This document shows, in pieces, positions 49,364-57,946 of a stretch of 64,000 bases of DNA. The notes below the pieces were generated by a model. It was not told where the DNA came from. It was given only the letters and a program-made list of their open reading frames with translations, and did not search any database. Both the position numbers and the translations under genes were made by a program. The stretch comes from Bacillota bacterium. GTDB lineage: Bacteria; Bacillota; Dethiobacteria; DTU022. The stretch spans positions 1 to 64,000 of the forward strand of contig JAKOVL010000190.1 of NCBI GenBank assembly GCA_029782095.1, read 5' to 3'. Position 1 is the first letter of the stretch. Each line of letters starts with the position of its first letter.

Positions 49364-50452
49364 TCACCTCTCAAGACATGCCCGTCCTAAGAGTTCGGTC
49401 AGCTCCATGACCGTCCCCCCACCGACCAGCAGGTTTTCCCGGCAGAAAGGACAGTCGGTCAGCGCGGCGGATACGGCAGGCAGCTCTGTCAGGCGGCGCC
49501 GCGCCATGGTTTCGGCCAGGGCGGGGAAAGTCAGCTGGGCCATCTGTCCGCCGCCGCAGCAGCGCACCTTCTCTTTAGATGGATCGGCTTCAACCAGGGT
49601 CAGGCCGGGTATTAGGCTGATCAGCTCCCGCGGCCTATCCCAATCTTCCTCCAACCGTGCCCGCAGGCAGGGATCATGGTAAGTTACCGTGTCAATTCCC
49701 TGGACCGGCCGCGGCTGCAGCCGTCCTTCCTTGATTAAGCCCAAAAAGAAGGTCGTGCTGTCGACCACCTCCAGGGGCAGCTCTATCCCCCATGCGGCGT
49801 AGCGGCGGGTAAAAGTCCAGCGGCATTCCGGGCAGCCGGTAACCAGTGTCCTGGCGCCGCTGGCAGCAAAGCTCTCCCGGTTGTCCGCGGCAAACTGGCG
49901 GGCCAGCTCTGTATCGCCCCATATTTCAGCCGGGTAGCCGCAGCAAAATTCATCCGCCAGGGTTTGGTAGGAAACCCCGGCCTTTTCCAGCAGGGCCAGG
50001 GCCGTCTCCACCGACTGGGGATTGTTGGCTGCGGCGGTGCAGCCGGCAAAATAAAGCACCGCGGCGCCCCTTTCCCCGGCCTGCGCCACTCCCCGGCCCT
50101 GTCCGTAGGGGCTGCCAAATTTTTTAAGGTTGCCCAGGTAGGGGGCCACGTTGTTCAGGCGCACACCCGCTTGTGCAGCCTCCTGCCGCGCCGCCAGCAG
50201 CTCTTCCGCCAGGTCCAGTTTTGGAAAGGGGCAAAGGGTCTGGCAGCCGCGACAGCCGACACAGGCGGTAAGCGCTTCCAGGAACTCTTCATTCCATGGC
50301 AGCCGCCCTTCCAGGAGCAGGTGCGCCAGCCGGGCCTTGCCCGAAGGGGAGACCGCCTCTTTACCCCAGGCCTGGACCACGGGGCATTCGCAGCGACACA
50401 TGTTGGGGCAGAGTGCACAGTCCAGCAGTTGTTCACGATTTACTTGCGCCAT
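49364..50452 (-). CDS. glcF: (Fe-S)-binding protein, GlcF type
   Basis: 362-aa iron-sulfur subunit that pairs with GlcD-type FAD dehydrogenases. Two 4Fe-4S motifs are at the N-terminus: CALCPNMCRCECP and CVGCRGCQTLCPFP. Two cysteine-rich CCG domains follow: FAGCTAAANNPQ...FCCGYPAE and YHDPCLRARL...VRCCGGGQM. It probably carries electrons from GlcD to a quinone, heterodisulfide-like or soluble acceptor. The start overlaps the end of the GlcD gene by 13 bp, so the two are coupled. The electron route differs from the 0-7 kb FAD enzymes, which have an ETF instead. Confidence 0.9.
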   Translation of the reverse strand: MAQVNREQLLDCALCPNMCRCECPVVQAWGKEAVSPSGKARLAHLLLEGRLPWNEEFLEALTACVGCRGCQTLCPFPKLDLAEELLAARQEAAQAGVRLNNVAPYLGNLKKFGSPYGQGRGVAQAGERGAAVLYFAGCTAAANNPQSVETALALLEKAGVSYQTLADEFCCGYPAEIWGDTELARQFAADNRESFAASGARTLVTGCPECRWTFTRRYAAWGIELPLEVVDSTTFFLGLIKEGRLQPRPVQGIDTVTYHDPCLRARLEEDWDRPRELISLIPGLTLVEADPSKEKVRCCGGGQMAQLTFPALAETMARRRLTELPAVSAALTDCPFCRENLLVGGGTVMELTELLGRACLER

Positions 50453-51909
50453 CTTAAAGCCTCCTCCAGGCCCATCTTTCCGGGGTTCATAATGCCGTCC
50501 GGATCCAAAGCTTTTTTAATGAGCTTTAATACCTCCAGCCCGGGGCCGTGTTCCTGCTCCATCCACAGCCCCCGGTGCAGCCCGACGCCGTGATGATGGC
50601 TGATCGCCCCTCCCAGGGAGAGGCAGGAGGTCATGGCTGCGTCCCAAAGCTGTTTGAAATAGTCGCTTTTATCGCCGGGCGGAAAACCGCACAAAGTGAA
50701 GTAGAGCGCAGCGCCGTCGGGGTAAACATGGGACCAGTGGCCCGAGGCCAGCGCCGTTCCCTCCACTTTGATCATGGCCTCTTGCATGGTGTGGTAGAGG
50801 GAGGCGGCGTTGCTCCAGTTGGCGCTTACCTCGATGGTGTCGATCACGGCGCCCTGGCGGAACAGGGTCGAAGCCAGGCTGACATTAAAACGCCTCTCCA
50901 GCCAGTGCTTCACCGGCTCCGGGCCGCAGGCCACCGCGCCGTGCTCCCGGGCATAAGCATCGATTATTTTTTCTTCGGCGGAGACAATGTCACTGTGACC
51001 TTCGCTGATCAGCACCAGCATGCACCGCCCCTCCGCCTCCTTGGTCTCCGGAAAATGGTGGCTTGTTTCGACATAGTCATAGAGGCGCACCACCGCCGGG
51101 CGGGCGCCGCTCTGGATGACCAGCCGGACCGCTTCCAGGGCCGCTTCTATGGTTTCAAAGGCATAGGAAAGGCGGGCCTGCTTCTCCGGCAGGGGCCAGA
51201 TGCGCAGTACTGCTTCGGTGATTACGCCCAGCGTGCCTTCCGATCCAAGAAAGAGGTGGTCCAGGCGGGGGCCGGTGGACGTGCGGGGCACCGGTCGCCC
51301 CTGGAAAATTGTGCCGTCCGGGAGCACCACCTTTAGAGAAGCGACCATATCTTCAATTTTGCCGTAGCGGGTGGAAAACTGGCCCGCAGCGCGGCAGGCC
51401 AGCCAGCCGCCCACGGTAGAGCAGCGTATGGACTGGGGTATATGACCGCCGGTAAAGCCCTGCCGGTTCAAGTACTCTTCGTAGAGGGCTCCGTTGAGCC
51501 CGCATTCAACGGTCACCAGAAGATTCTCCCGGTCAAGATGCTTGACCCGGTTCATCCGCTTCATATCGAGAACAATGCCGCCGCGCAAAGGGATGGCCCC
51601 ACCCAGGGCCCCCGAGCCCTCGCCGTAAGGCGTTACCGGAACGCCATGCTTGCGGGCCAGGGCCAGCACAGCGGCAACCTCCTCTGTGCTGCGGGGCCAG
51701 ACCACCAGATCCGGCAAAGCCGGGGCCTTGCCTTCCAAAAACCAGAGTGTGCCCATGGGCCAGTAATCGCGGCAGGTGGCAAGGCGATCTACGGCAGCGG
51801 CGGAAACATTGTCTTCTCCCACTATGGCGCGCAGCTGTTGCTGCAATTGGGAAGATTCCAACTTGTCCAACCCTGTTTCCTGAATAGTCGTCTCCGGCAG
51901 TTGTGACAA
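50440..51909 (-). CDS. glcD: FAD-binding oxidase, glycolate/D-lactate dehydrogenase GlcD type
   Basis: 489-aa flavoprotein. The PCMH FAD motif is TPYGEGSGALGGAIPLRGG near residue 93. The second FAD segment is STVGGWLACRAAGQFSTRYG. The C-terminal domain has ISHHHGVGLHRGLWMEQEHG and ends DPDGIMNPGKMG. It probably oxidises a 2-hydroxy acid such as glycolate or D-lactate, with the downstream Fe-S protein as partner. It starts at TTG after GGGAGG. A perfect sigma-A promoter lies about 55 bp upstream. Confidence 0.9.
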   Translation of the reverse strand: MSQLPETTIQETGLDKLESSQLQQQLRAIVGEDNVSAAAVDRLATCRDYWPMGTLWFLEGKAPALPDLVVWPRSTEEVAAVLALARKHGVPVTPYGEGSGALGGAIPLRGGIVLDMKRMNRVKHLDRENLLVTVECGLNGALYEEYLNRQGFTGGHIPQSIRCSTVGGWLACRAAGQFSTRYGKIEDMVASLKVVLPDGTIFQGRPVPRTSTGPRLDHLFLGSEGTLGVITEAVLRIWPLPEKQARLSYAFETIEAALEAVRLVIQSGARPAVVRLYDYVETSHHFPETKEAEGRCMLVLISEGHSDIVSAEEKIIDAYAREHGAVACGPEPVKHWLERRFNVSLASTLFRQGAVIDTIEVSANWSNAASLYHTMQEAMIKVEGTALASGHWSHVYPDGAALYFTLCGFPPGDKSDYFKQLWDAAMTSCLSLGGAISHHHGVGLHRGLWMEQEHGPGLEVLKLIKKALDPDGIMNPGKMGLEEALRWRK

Positions 51910-51964
51910 ATATACCTACCTCCCGGTATGAAAAGTCTTTGCGACCTATACAGTAATCACTTTC

Positions 51965-51993
51965 ATTATACCGGTTTTTGTACGATTTGACAA
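51965..51993 (-). promoter_or_regulatory. Sigma-A promoter of glcDF
   Basis: TTGTCA, 17 bp, TATAAT on the minus strand. It lies 55 bp before the TTG start of the GlcD gene. Confidence 0.88.
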
Positions 51994-52166
51994 AAGATTT
52001 TACCAGAGTCTGCCCTGGAAAGACGGTGGGCCGGTACAGGCGTTATCCCGAAAATCACAACCGCCGGCCCCGGGTTGCCTGGTGCTCTGCCACCGCCGCT
52101 CCTGGATAAAGTCGCTTCAGCCCGATAAAGAGCATCACTTGCTACGACACAAATGGCTCCTGGCAG

Positions 52167-52982
52167 TTAGCAAGCTGATGGCGGCTTTTGCATAATCAGC
52201 AGGTACTCGTGGACCTTGTTTACCCTGAAGACAGACGGGTAGCCCAGGGGGCGGAGGCTGCTGTATTCATGCCTTCGGTCCCAGATGATGATATCGTCCA
52301 GCAGGAAGCCTGTTTCACGCAGCGCCAGGGCCAGGTCCATGTGCAGGGGGTAGAACAAATTTTTCTTGCGCAGATCCATCACTACCACGACGCAGCAACG
52401 GCCGGGTTTAAGGACCTGAAAAACCTGGCCGAATACAGACTGCAACTCCTTCAGAAATGTCCCGTAATCTCCGCTTTGGCCCAAGTCGGCCGGATCGTCG
52501 CCGTAAAAGCGCCTTTCGCGGCGGTCAGCGGAGCGCCGGGCCAGAAGCACATCCCAGTACGGCGGCGAAGTGAGGACAAAATCAACAGCGGTGACGGGAA
52601 GAAGCCGGTTTAACTGACGGGCGTCGCCCTGGATGAGCTGCGGCTTTAACCCCGGGCGTTCGCCGCCCTCCCGCGCCTCTTTACGCATCCGCTCTTCAAA
52701 AAGAGGGAGGTAGTGCGGGTAGAGTTCCAGGCCGAGGCCGCGGCGGCCCAGGTTGCTGGCGGCGATTAGCGTGGTGCCGCTGCCGGCGAAGGGATCGAGC
52801 ACAACTTCCCCGGGCCCCGCCGTAAAGATCTCAATGCACCGCTCGGCTAACTGCAGTGGAAAGGCAGCCGGGTGCCCCATACCCATTTCCGCCGCTGTTT
52901 TGCGAATATCGCTCCAGATGCTGATGCTGTAGCGGGTCCAGGTTTTGCCATCCAATTCGTTGCAGCGCCGTTTGGCTTTCAT
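52167..52982 (-). CDS. DNA methyltransferase (N4/N6 amino type)
   Basis: 271-aa SAM-dependent amino-methyltransferase. It opens with MGHPAAFPLQLAERCIEIF and the SAM motif VVLDPFAGSGTTLIAA. The catalytic motif TSPPYWDVL follows near residue 138, and VFRVNKVHEYLLIMQKP closes the protein. This order (X-I-IV-VIII) is permuted relative to beta-class enzymes, which carry TSPPY first. No restriction endonuclease or specificity gene lies nearby, so it may be an orphan methylase. ATG 52982 has a better RBS distance than the track's TTG 52991. Confidence 0.85.
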   Translation of the reverse strand: MKAKRRCNELDGKTWTRYSISIWSDIRKTAAEMGMGHPAAFPLQLAERCIEIFTAGPGEVVLDPFAGSGTTLIAASNLGRRGLGLELYPHYLPLFEERMRKEAREGGERPGLKPQLIQGDARQLNRLLPVTAVDFVLTSPPYWDVLLARRSADRRERRFYGDDPADLGQSGDYGTFLKELQSVFGQVFQVLKPGRCCVVVVMDLRKKNLFYPLHMDLALALRETGFLLDDIIIWDRRHEYSSLRPLGYPSVFRVNKVHEYLLIMQKPPSAC

Positions 52983-53036
52983 GGTATCCAATTCCTTTTT
53001 GCGCTATCTTTTCGGCTTTGTCCAGGCTGTTCCTTA

Positions 53037-53588
53037 TTAAAATTCCACCTTGACGGCCTGGCGGGCTTCCACCTCGTCATCCAGGTTAAAGTAAGCTTCC
53101 TGGGTAAAGCCAAACATTCCGGCGATAAGCACCGCGGGGAAGCGTTGAATGGCCGTATTGTACTTGAGCACCGCATCATTGTAAAACTGGCGGGAAAAGG
53201 CAATCTTCCCCTCGGTGTTGGTCAGCTCTTGCTGAAGCTGCATGAAATTGGTGTTTGCTTTCAACTCAGGGTAGTTCTCGGCCAGGGCAAAAAGCTGCCG
53301 CAGGGCGCCGGTAAGCATATTTTCCGCCCCGGCCTGCTCCTGCACATTTTTCGCGTTGATGGCCGTATTCCGGGCCTGGATTACCCGCTCGAAAGTCTCT
53401 TTCTCGTGGGAGGCGTAGCCTTTCACCGTTGAGACAAGATTCGGGATTAAATCGTAGCGCCGCTTTAACTGCACTTCAATTTGCGCCCAGGCATTTTTCA
53501 GCATCTGCCTTAAGGCAACCAACCGGTTATAGATGGAGATCAAGGCAATGACAATGACTAAGACAAGCCCGCCGATAATCCATCCCAT
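53037..53588 (-). CDS. lemA: LemA family protein
   Basis: 183-aa LemA protein with one N-terminal membrane helix (IIGGLVLVIVIALISIYNRLVALR). A helical domain follows with the family signature AWAQIEVQLKRRYDLIPNLVSTVKGYASHE and AENYPELKANTNFMQLQQELTNTEGKIAFSRQFYNDAV. Its molecular role is unknown. It starts with AAAGGAGG upstream. It stands alone; no TPM-domain partner is present. Confidence 0.93.
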   Translation of the reverse strand: MGWIIGGLVLVIVIALISIYNRLVALRQMLKNAWAQIEVQLKRRYDLIPNLVSTVKGYASHEKETFERVIQARNTAINAKNVQEQAGAENMLTGALRQLFALAENYPELKANTNFMQLQQELTNTEGKIAFSRQFYNDAVLKYNTAIQRFPAVLIAGMFGFTQEAYFNLDDEVEARQAVKVEF

Positions 53589-53771
53589 TTATATGCCTCC
53601 TTTGGTGTGCACAACCGTTCAATTTAATGGTCAGGTTATAAGTATTTCCCATTAAGCAAATTATTCGCAACGCGGCAAATTTGTCCTGCAATAAAAACCC
53701 CGGCTTCTTTTTAAAATCAGCCGGGGTTGCGCAGTGGCAAAGGATTGCATGCATCGCAAAAGGCCTTCCCC

Positions 53772-54743
53772 TTAAAGCTGCAGCTCCACCACATCGCGGT
53801 CTTCCAGCACATAATCCCGGGGCACCGCCTGGCCGTCGAAGCGGGAGGAACCCCAAACCAGGGCGCTTTTTAACTTTTTAGCAAAATCCTTGTGCACCAT
53901 TTCGGCAAAATCAAGCACTGTGCTGCCCCTTCTGAGAATAAAAGGCTGATCCATCTCCGGCGGGCGCCCCGGCGCTTTGCCGTAGACGCGAATAATATTG
54001 AGCAGGGCAAACAACTTGCCCTTCAGCTCATTTAGAGTGTCGCTTTGGTTCACCGATACGGGCACGATCTCCAGTTCAGGTCTTAACTGCCGCAAAACCT
54101 CCAGGTTGTCCTCGCTGCCTGCCTGATCCATCTTGGAGGCCAGCACCATAAACGGCACCGGGGCGATAATTTCACCTTCTTCGGACAGGTCAATCACTTC
54201 CCGCTCCTGCAGGACCTCCAGCAGCCCTTCCAGTTGATCCAGGCATTCCGGAGTCGAACAGTCGATCACCAGCAGCAGGGCGTCAGCCTCCCGGAAGGTG
54301 CCGATCAGGCCGGAAGGAACATTGTCGGAAGTCAGGGGGGGCGTGTCGACAAGCTGAATATAGGTGTCCTCGTAAGGCATCATCCCCGAAACAGGCAGCG
54401 GTGTAGCAAAAGGATAGTCGGTCACCTTTACCTTGGCCCGGGTAAGGGCCCCTACCAGGGCTGATTTGCCGCTATTGGGGTAGCCGGCCAGCACAATCTG
54501 CCCGGCACCCTGCTTTTCCACGCTGAAAGGGTTGTAACCGCCCTTGGTTTGCTTCTTTTTCTGGCCTTCTTCCTTCAACCGGGCTATGCGCCTCTTAATA
54601 TCCGCCTGCAGCTTCTCCGTCCCTTTATGCTTAGGGATAACGGCCATCATTTCCTGAAGAGCCTTAAGCTTCTCTTCCGTGGTCTTGGCCTGGCGGTAGC
54701 GCTCTTCGGCATTGTGATACTGCTGGGTCAAGTTGGCCGGCAC
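53772..54743 (-). CDS. TGS-domain GTPase (DRG/OBG-like)
   Basis: 323-aa GTP-binding protein. It has an N-terminal coiled coil (residues 1-65). The G domain has G1 GYPNSGKSALVGAL, G3 VDTPPL and G4 ASKMD. The C-terminal TGS domain runs from FILRRGSTVLDFAEMVHKD to the end. Relatives bind ribosomes. It starts at GTG after GGGAGGGG. It lies directly downstream of the tRNA-Val gene, in the same direction. Confidence 0.88.
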   Translation of the reverse strand: MPANLTQQYHNAEERYRQAKTTEEKLKALQEMMAVIPKHKGTEKLQADIKRRIARLKEEGQKKKQTKGGYNPFSVEKQGAGQIVLAGYPNSGKSALVGALTRAKVKVTDYPFATPLPVSGMMPYEDTYIQLVDTPPLTSDNVPSGLIGTFREADALLLVIDCSTPECLDQLEGLLEVLQEREVIDLSEEGEIIAPVPFMVLASKMDQAGSEDNLEVLRQLRPELEIVPVSVNQSDTLNELKGKLFALLNIIRVYGKAPGRPPEMDQPFILRRGSTVLDFAEMVHKDFAKKLKSALVWGSSRFDGQAVPRDYVLEDRDVVELQL

Positions 54744-54833
54744 AAAAACCCCTCCCGGTCAGCTCTCTCAAATTTATTGTAGGGAATCCGGCCATAAAGA
54801 TCAAGCAGCAAAGGCGGGCGGCTTTGCCGGGGA

Positions 54834-54867
54834 ATAAAAAAACGACGGCAGGCAACCTACCGTCGTT
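54834..54867 (-). terminator. Intrinsic terminator of tRNA-Val
   Basis: Minus-strand stem AACGACGG / CCGTCGTT with an 11-nt loop and a TTTTTATT tail, 7 bp after the tRNA CCA end. Confidence 0.85.
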
Positions 54868-54873
54868 GGCGAG

Positions 54874-54948
54874 TGGTGCGCCCGACAAGATTTGAACTTG
54901 TGACCTCCTGCGTGTCAAGCAGGCGCTCTCCCCCTGAGCTACGGGCGC
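54874..54948 (-). tRNA. tRNA-Val (anticodon GAC)
   Basis: 75-nt cloverleaf on the minus strand. The acceptor stem is GCGCCCG / CGGGCGC with encoded ACCA. The D-arm is GCTCAGGGGGAGAGC. The anticodon arm is CCTGC-TTGACAC-GCAGG, and the T-arm is GTTCAAATC. The anticodon GAC reads Val codons. A terminator follows. Confidence 0.95.
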
Positions 54949-55009
54949 GTGGCGCAGTTGTATTGTAGCACCGCCCGCGGTTCATGTCAAGGGCTGCACC
55001 TACGATTTC

Positions 55010-55552
55010 CTATGATTTAAACACTTCTGCAGCGGAGTCCCGGTAAACCTCGTAGTCGGCTTCGCTGAACAGCACAAAGCGTATGAGCTCCAGCCCCTGG
55101 TGTTCCATGACAAAGTCGCGCACTGCCTGCAGCGCCACCGGCGCCGCTTCCTTGACCGGATAGCCAAAGATGCCGGTACTGATGGAAGGAAAAGCGATCG
55201 ATTTTAAGCCATGCTTCAGGGCGACGGCGAGGCTGTTTTGATAGCACTGCCGCAGCAATGCCGCATCCTGCTTTGAACCGCTGTAAACAGGGCCCACCGT
55301 GTGAATGACATGTTTCGCTTTCAGGTTGTATCCGCCGGTAATCTTCGCTTCACCCGTGGCGCAGCCGTTCAGCTTGCGGCATTCTTCCCACAGCGAAGGG
55401 CCGGCCGCCCGGTGAATCGCTCCCGAAACACCCCCGCCGGGCGCCAGTTTATTATTGGCAGCGTTAACAATTGCATCGGTGTCCTGGAGAGTAAGATCTC
55501 CCCTGACAACTTCCACCGTTGTGCCTTTAATCCTCCAAGCTGAAACAGCCAT
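55010..55552 (-). CDS. Macro domain protein (ADP-ribose deacetylase type)
   Basis: 180-aa macro domain that binds ADP-ribose or removes acetyl from O-acetyl-ADP-ribose. Motifs are DAIVNAANNKLAPGGGVSGAIHRAAGP, which holds the catalytic Asn and Gly-rich loop, VIHTVGPVYSG, and IAFPSISTGIFGYPVKEAAPVAL. ATG 55552 has AAGGGGGTGA upstream and overlaps the stop of the Spo0E-like gene as TGATG. The two genes are therefore translationally coupled, which is a curious pairing. Confidence 0.93.
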   Translation of the reverse strand: MAVSAWRIKGTTVEVVRGDLTLQDTDAIVNAANNKLAPGGGVSGAIHRAAGPSLWEECRKLNGCATGEAKITGGYNLKAKHVIHTVGPVYSGSKQDAALLRQCYQNSLAVALKHGLKSIAFPSISTGIFGYPVKEAAPVALQAVRDFVMEHQGLELIRFVLFSEADYEVYRDSAAEVFKS

Positions 55553-55794
55553 CAGTTCACCCCCTTGAGGCTGGATGCACAACTGACCTGAAGTGCCTCT
55601 GCGTCTTTAAAAGAAGAATGCATAAACAGATTAATCAACATGTCCAAGCGGCGGCTCACTTTCAACATTTCCGGGTCTGTTAACTCATAAACGGTCCCGA
55701 GTTGATCCAGTTCGCATCGCAGCTCTTCAATGGTTGTTAATATGTTTGTACATTCTCTTGTTTGACCTTTTGTTCTGAAAGTTCGACAAAACAT
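55552..55794 (-). CDS. Spo0E-family aspartyl-phosphate phosphatase
   Basis: 80-aa Spo0E-like protein. The family removes phosphate from Spo0A~P and delays sporulation. The helical hairpin signature is present: IEELRCELDQLGTVYELTDPEMLKVSRRLDMLINLF, with the SxxLDxLI motif. No RBS precedes the ATG. A perfect promoter places the start of transcription on the A of that ATG, so the mRNA may be leaderless. The first 16 residues (MFCRTFRTKGQTRECT) are unusual for the family. Confidence 0.8.
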   Translation of the reverse strand: MFCRTFRTKGQTRECTNILTTIEELRCELDQLGTVYELTDPEMLKVSRRLDMLINLFMHSSFKDAEALQVSCASSLKGVN

Positions 55795-55800
55795 GGTTGT

Positions 55801-55829
55801 ATTATATACTGCAATGTTGAAATTTCCAA
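55801..55829 (-). promoter_or_regulatory. Sigma-A promoter of the Spo0E-like gene
   Basis: TTGGAA, 17 bp, TATAAT on the minus strand. The -10 box ends 6 nt before the ATG. Confidence 0.8.
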
Positions 55830-55943
55830 TTTCCGTTATTTAGCGTTTACCATGTTTTTAGCCTTATTTTGCCTGTTATATACCATATACTCTTTTTTAC
55901 GCTATAATTCGATTTTCCGTATTTACCCATAAATAGCAAACAA

Positions 55944-56774
55944 CTACGCTTTAATCTTGCCTTTACAATACTGCACCAGGGCCGTTTCGTGTCCCGGCAA
56001 AACAAATTCTTTTTTCCACTGGGCCAGAACTTTTGCTTTATAAACGCTATCATAGAAGGCGAAGTAATCATAAATCATGGGTGAAGGTATGGCCGGGCCG
56101 TAGGTTTCCACATTGGTTTTTATTTTATGGCGGTTGCCCTCCATGTCGATAAACACATCGGTCTCGGGGAATATATGGGAATAAGTATTGCACAGATCGC
56201 CCAGTATAACCATGGTTCCCTTTTGCGTAGCCACAGCAATTAACTGGCTTCCCAATGAATGGCCCGGGGCTTTATATACGGTTATCCCCGGCAGCAGTTC
56301 AAGGTCTCCATCAATCATTGCCGTATCAAGTTTTTCGAGCACCGGAATAATGCTGGGATCATAATCTTTTCGCACTTTTTGAGCCGGTATCGGATTTAGC
56401 AGATTGAGCCATTCATCTTTTTGAAAGACGTGCTTCGCTTTAGGGAATAGATGGCAGTTTCCGGCATGATCATTATGCAAATGGGTATAAATAACCATAT
56501 CGATCTGTTCCGGGCTGACATTTACGTTTCGGAGAGCCTCCACAACATGTGCTTCGCCCCCCACGGCGGGAAAGCCGCCCCAGGCTTTTCCGCCAACAAT
56601 GAAGTTTTCATTAATGCCGTTGTCCACCAGGATGTTGTGCTCTCCATTCTGGAGTAAAAATCCCAGGTAAGGGACATCAAATTCTTGATCACCAAGCCCG
56701 GAGCCCGCAATAATAAATTCACCCGGACCTCTGATTTTTCCATAAAGCAAAACTTCAATGGTCCATACATGCAT
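55944..56774 (-). CDS. Metallo-beta-lactamase-fold hydrolase (AHL lactonase-like)
   Basis: 276-aa MBL-fold hydrolase. The di-zinc motif is YTHLHNDHAGN near residue 103. Further ligands are His in KAPGHSLGS, Asp in ILGDLCNT and His in VLPGHETAL. It resembles the N-acyl-homoserine lactonase family, but many members hydrolyse other lactones or esters. It is the last gene of the minus-strand cluster with BKACE, tryptophanase-like and M24-type enzymes. It probably opens a lactone or ester in that pathway rather than quenching signals. That is inference. Confidence 0.88.
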   Translation of the reverse strand: MHVWTIEVLLYGKIRGPGEFIIAGSGLGDQEFDVPYLGFLLQNGEHNILVDNGINENFIVGGKAWGGFPAVGGEAHVVEALRNVNVSPEQIDMVIYTHLHNDHAGNCHLFPKAKHVFQKDEWLNLLNPIPAQKVRKDYDPSIIPVLEKLDTAMIDGDLELLPGITVYKAPGHSLGSQLIAVATQKGTMVILGDLCNTYSHIFPETDVFIDMEGNRHKIKTNVETYGPAIPSPMIYDYFAFYDSVYKAKVLAQWKKEFVLPGHETALVQYCKGKIKA

Positions 56775-56862
56775 GATCCTTCAATCCTTTCATTTGGTCT
56801 GGCAATAATTTGCTGCTTGATTTAAGGGTGGCCGCCATCCTGTCGTTTTCAAACGCGGAAAA

Positions 56863-57834
56863 TTATTTTAATCCGATAAAACGCCTGTAATCGTCGGCCG
56901 TCCCCCTTCTTCTGCCTAAAGCTTCGGCAATAGCGATCACCTTTTCCACAACCGGCCTGTTTGAAGCAATCATTTCGTCTTTGTGGGGATACATGTAGAG
57001 GGCATCTTCCATTCCCACCCTGACGCCATAAGCCCCCAGCAGGATGGCCATGGCAACAATATACAGGCCTCCGCGGCCGGCCATATCGACCATGATGGCA
57101 CAATCCGGATCGATTTTTTTAAGCTCTGTAAACATAAATGGAAGAAGAGCGGCCATGGAAAACTGGTCTTCAATATATCCCCAGCCAGGGTTGCCCATGG
57201 CGATCCTGAAGGAGTAAGGCTTTTTTAATACCCCTGTATCAATCAACCACCGCTTGGCCAGAGATATATCACCCACATTGTGCAGCACAATTTCAGGTTT
57301 ACACCCGACATCCTGCATTATTTCCACATGGGCCTGCACCATTTCCGCATGGGTACATGCCAGCACCTCCCCGGTGAGGTTAACTGTGGTCACGGTGATG
57401 GGGGCTGTTTCCATGATGCCCTTAAATTCCACAATGGGATAGGTCGACTCTTCCACCGTTTTCCCGCCTTCGGGGCAGCCGCAAACCAAAACATTGTCTC
57501 CATATTTTTGTTTAATTGGATCAATGACCTCGTGGTAATGCTTCACATCAAGGCAATGATTGCCTTTCTCGTCTCTGACATGAACATGAAAAGCGCAGGC
57601 TCCCGCTTCAATGCAGGCAATCACTTCATCTCGTATTTCTTCATTTTTTAGCTTTTGGTGGGGATTGTCTGCATGGGTTATAAAGGCTCCCACCGGCGCC
57701 ACTTTGACCACTAAAACATCCGGTATATCCCATTTACGCTGTTCGACCCACGCTTTCTTCGGTTTCGCAAAGCCGTCGGGATCCGAAACATACGCGGCTG
57801 GGATATGTTGATATTTGCTGAAATCATATTTCAT
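56863..57834 (-). CDS. BKACE family beta-keto acid cleavage enzyme
   Basis: 323-aa protein of the 3-keto-5-aminohexanoate cleavage (Kce/DUF849) family. These enzymes react a beta-keto acid with acetyl-CoA to give acetoacetate and a new CoA ester. Zn ligands are in CAFHVHVRDEKGNH. Other motifs are VNLTGEVLACTHAEM, HNVGDISLA and VRVGMEDALYMYPHK with the metal Glu. The N-terminus is about 45 residues longer than in Kce (VSDPDGFAKPKKAWVEQRKW). RBS GAGGATG precedes the ATG. It suggests that the tryptophanase-like cluster makes a beta-keto acid. Confidence 0.88.
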   Translation of the reverse strand: MKYDFSKYQHIPAAYVSDPDGFAKPKKAWVEQRKWDIPDVLVVKVAPVGAFITHADNPHQKLKNEEIRDEVIACIEAGACAFHVHVRDEKGNHCLDVKHYHEVIDPIKQKYGDNVLVCGCPEGGKTVEESTYPIVEFKGIMETAPITVTTVNLTGEVLACTHAEMVQAHVEIMQDVGCKPEIVLHNVGDISLAKRWLIDTGVLKKPYSFRIAMGNPGWGYIEDQFSMAALLPFMFTELKKIDPDCAIMVDMAGRGGLYIVAMAILLGAYGVRVGMEDALYMYPHKDEMIASNRPVVEKVIAIAEALGRRRGTADDYRRFIGLK

Positions 57835-57946
57835 TGGGCATCCTCCTCTTTTGCCTGATTATTAATCGTTGACTTTCCCTGTAATCCGCTCTTATTACGG
57901 CCACCCTCTCTTTCTTCCAAGCCGGCAGGGGGAAAGCGCCCGCAGG

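Noticed and set aside
54874-54948. tRNA-Val as integration site for the 55.9-64 kb cluster
   Set aside because: The tRNA 3' end faces the conserved GTPase gene, not the cluster. I see no repeated tRNA fragment and no integrase.
56790-56812. TGGCAATAATTTGC as a second sigma-54 promoter
   Set aside because: The GG-GC spacing is one base short and it faces plus-strand DNA without a gene.
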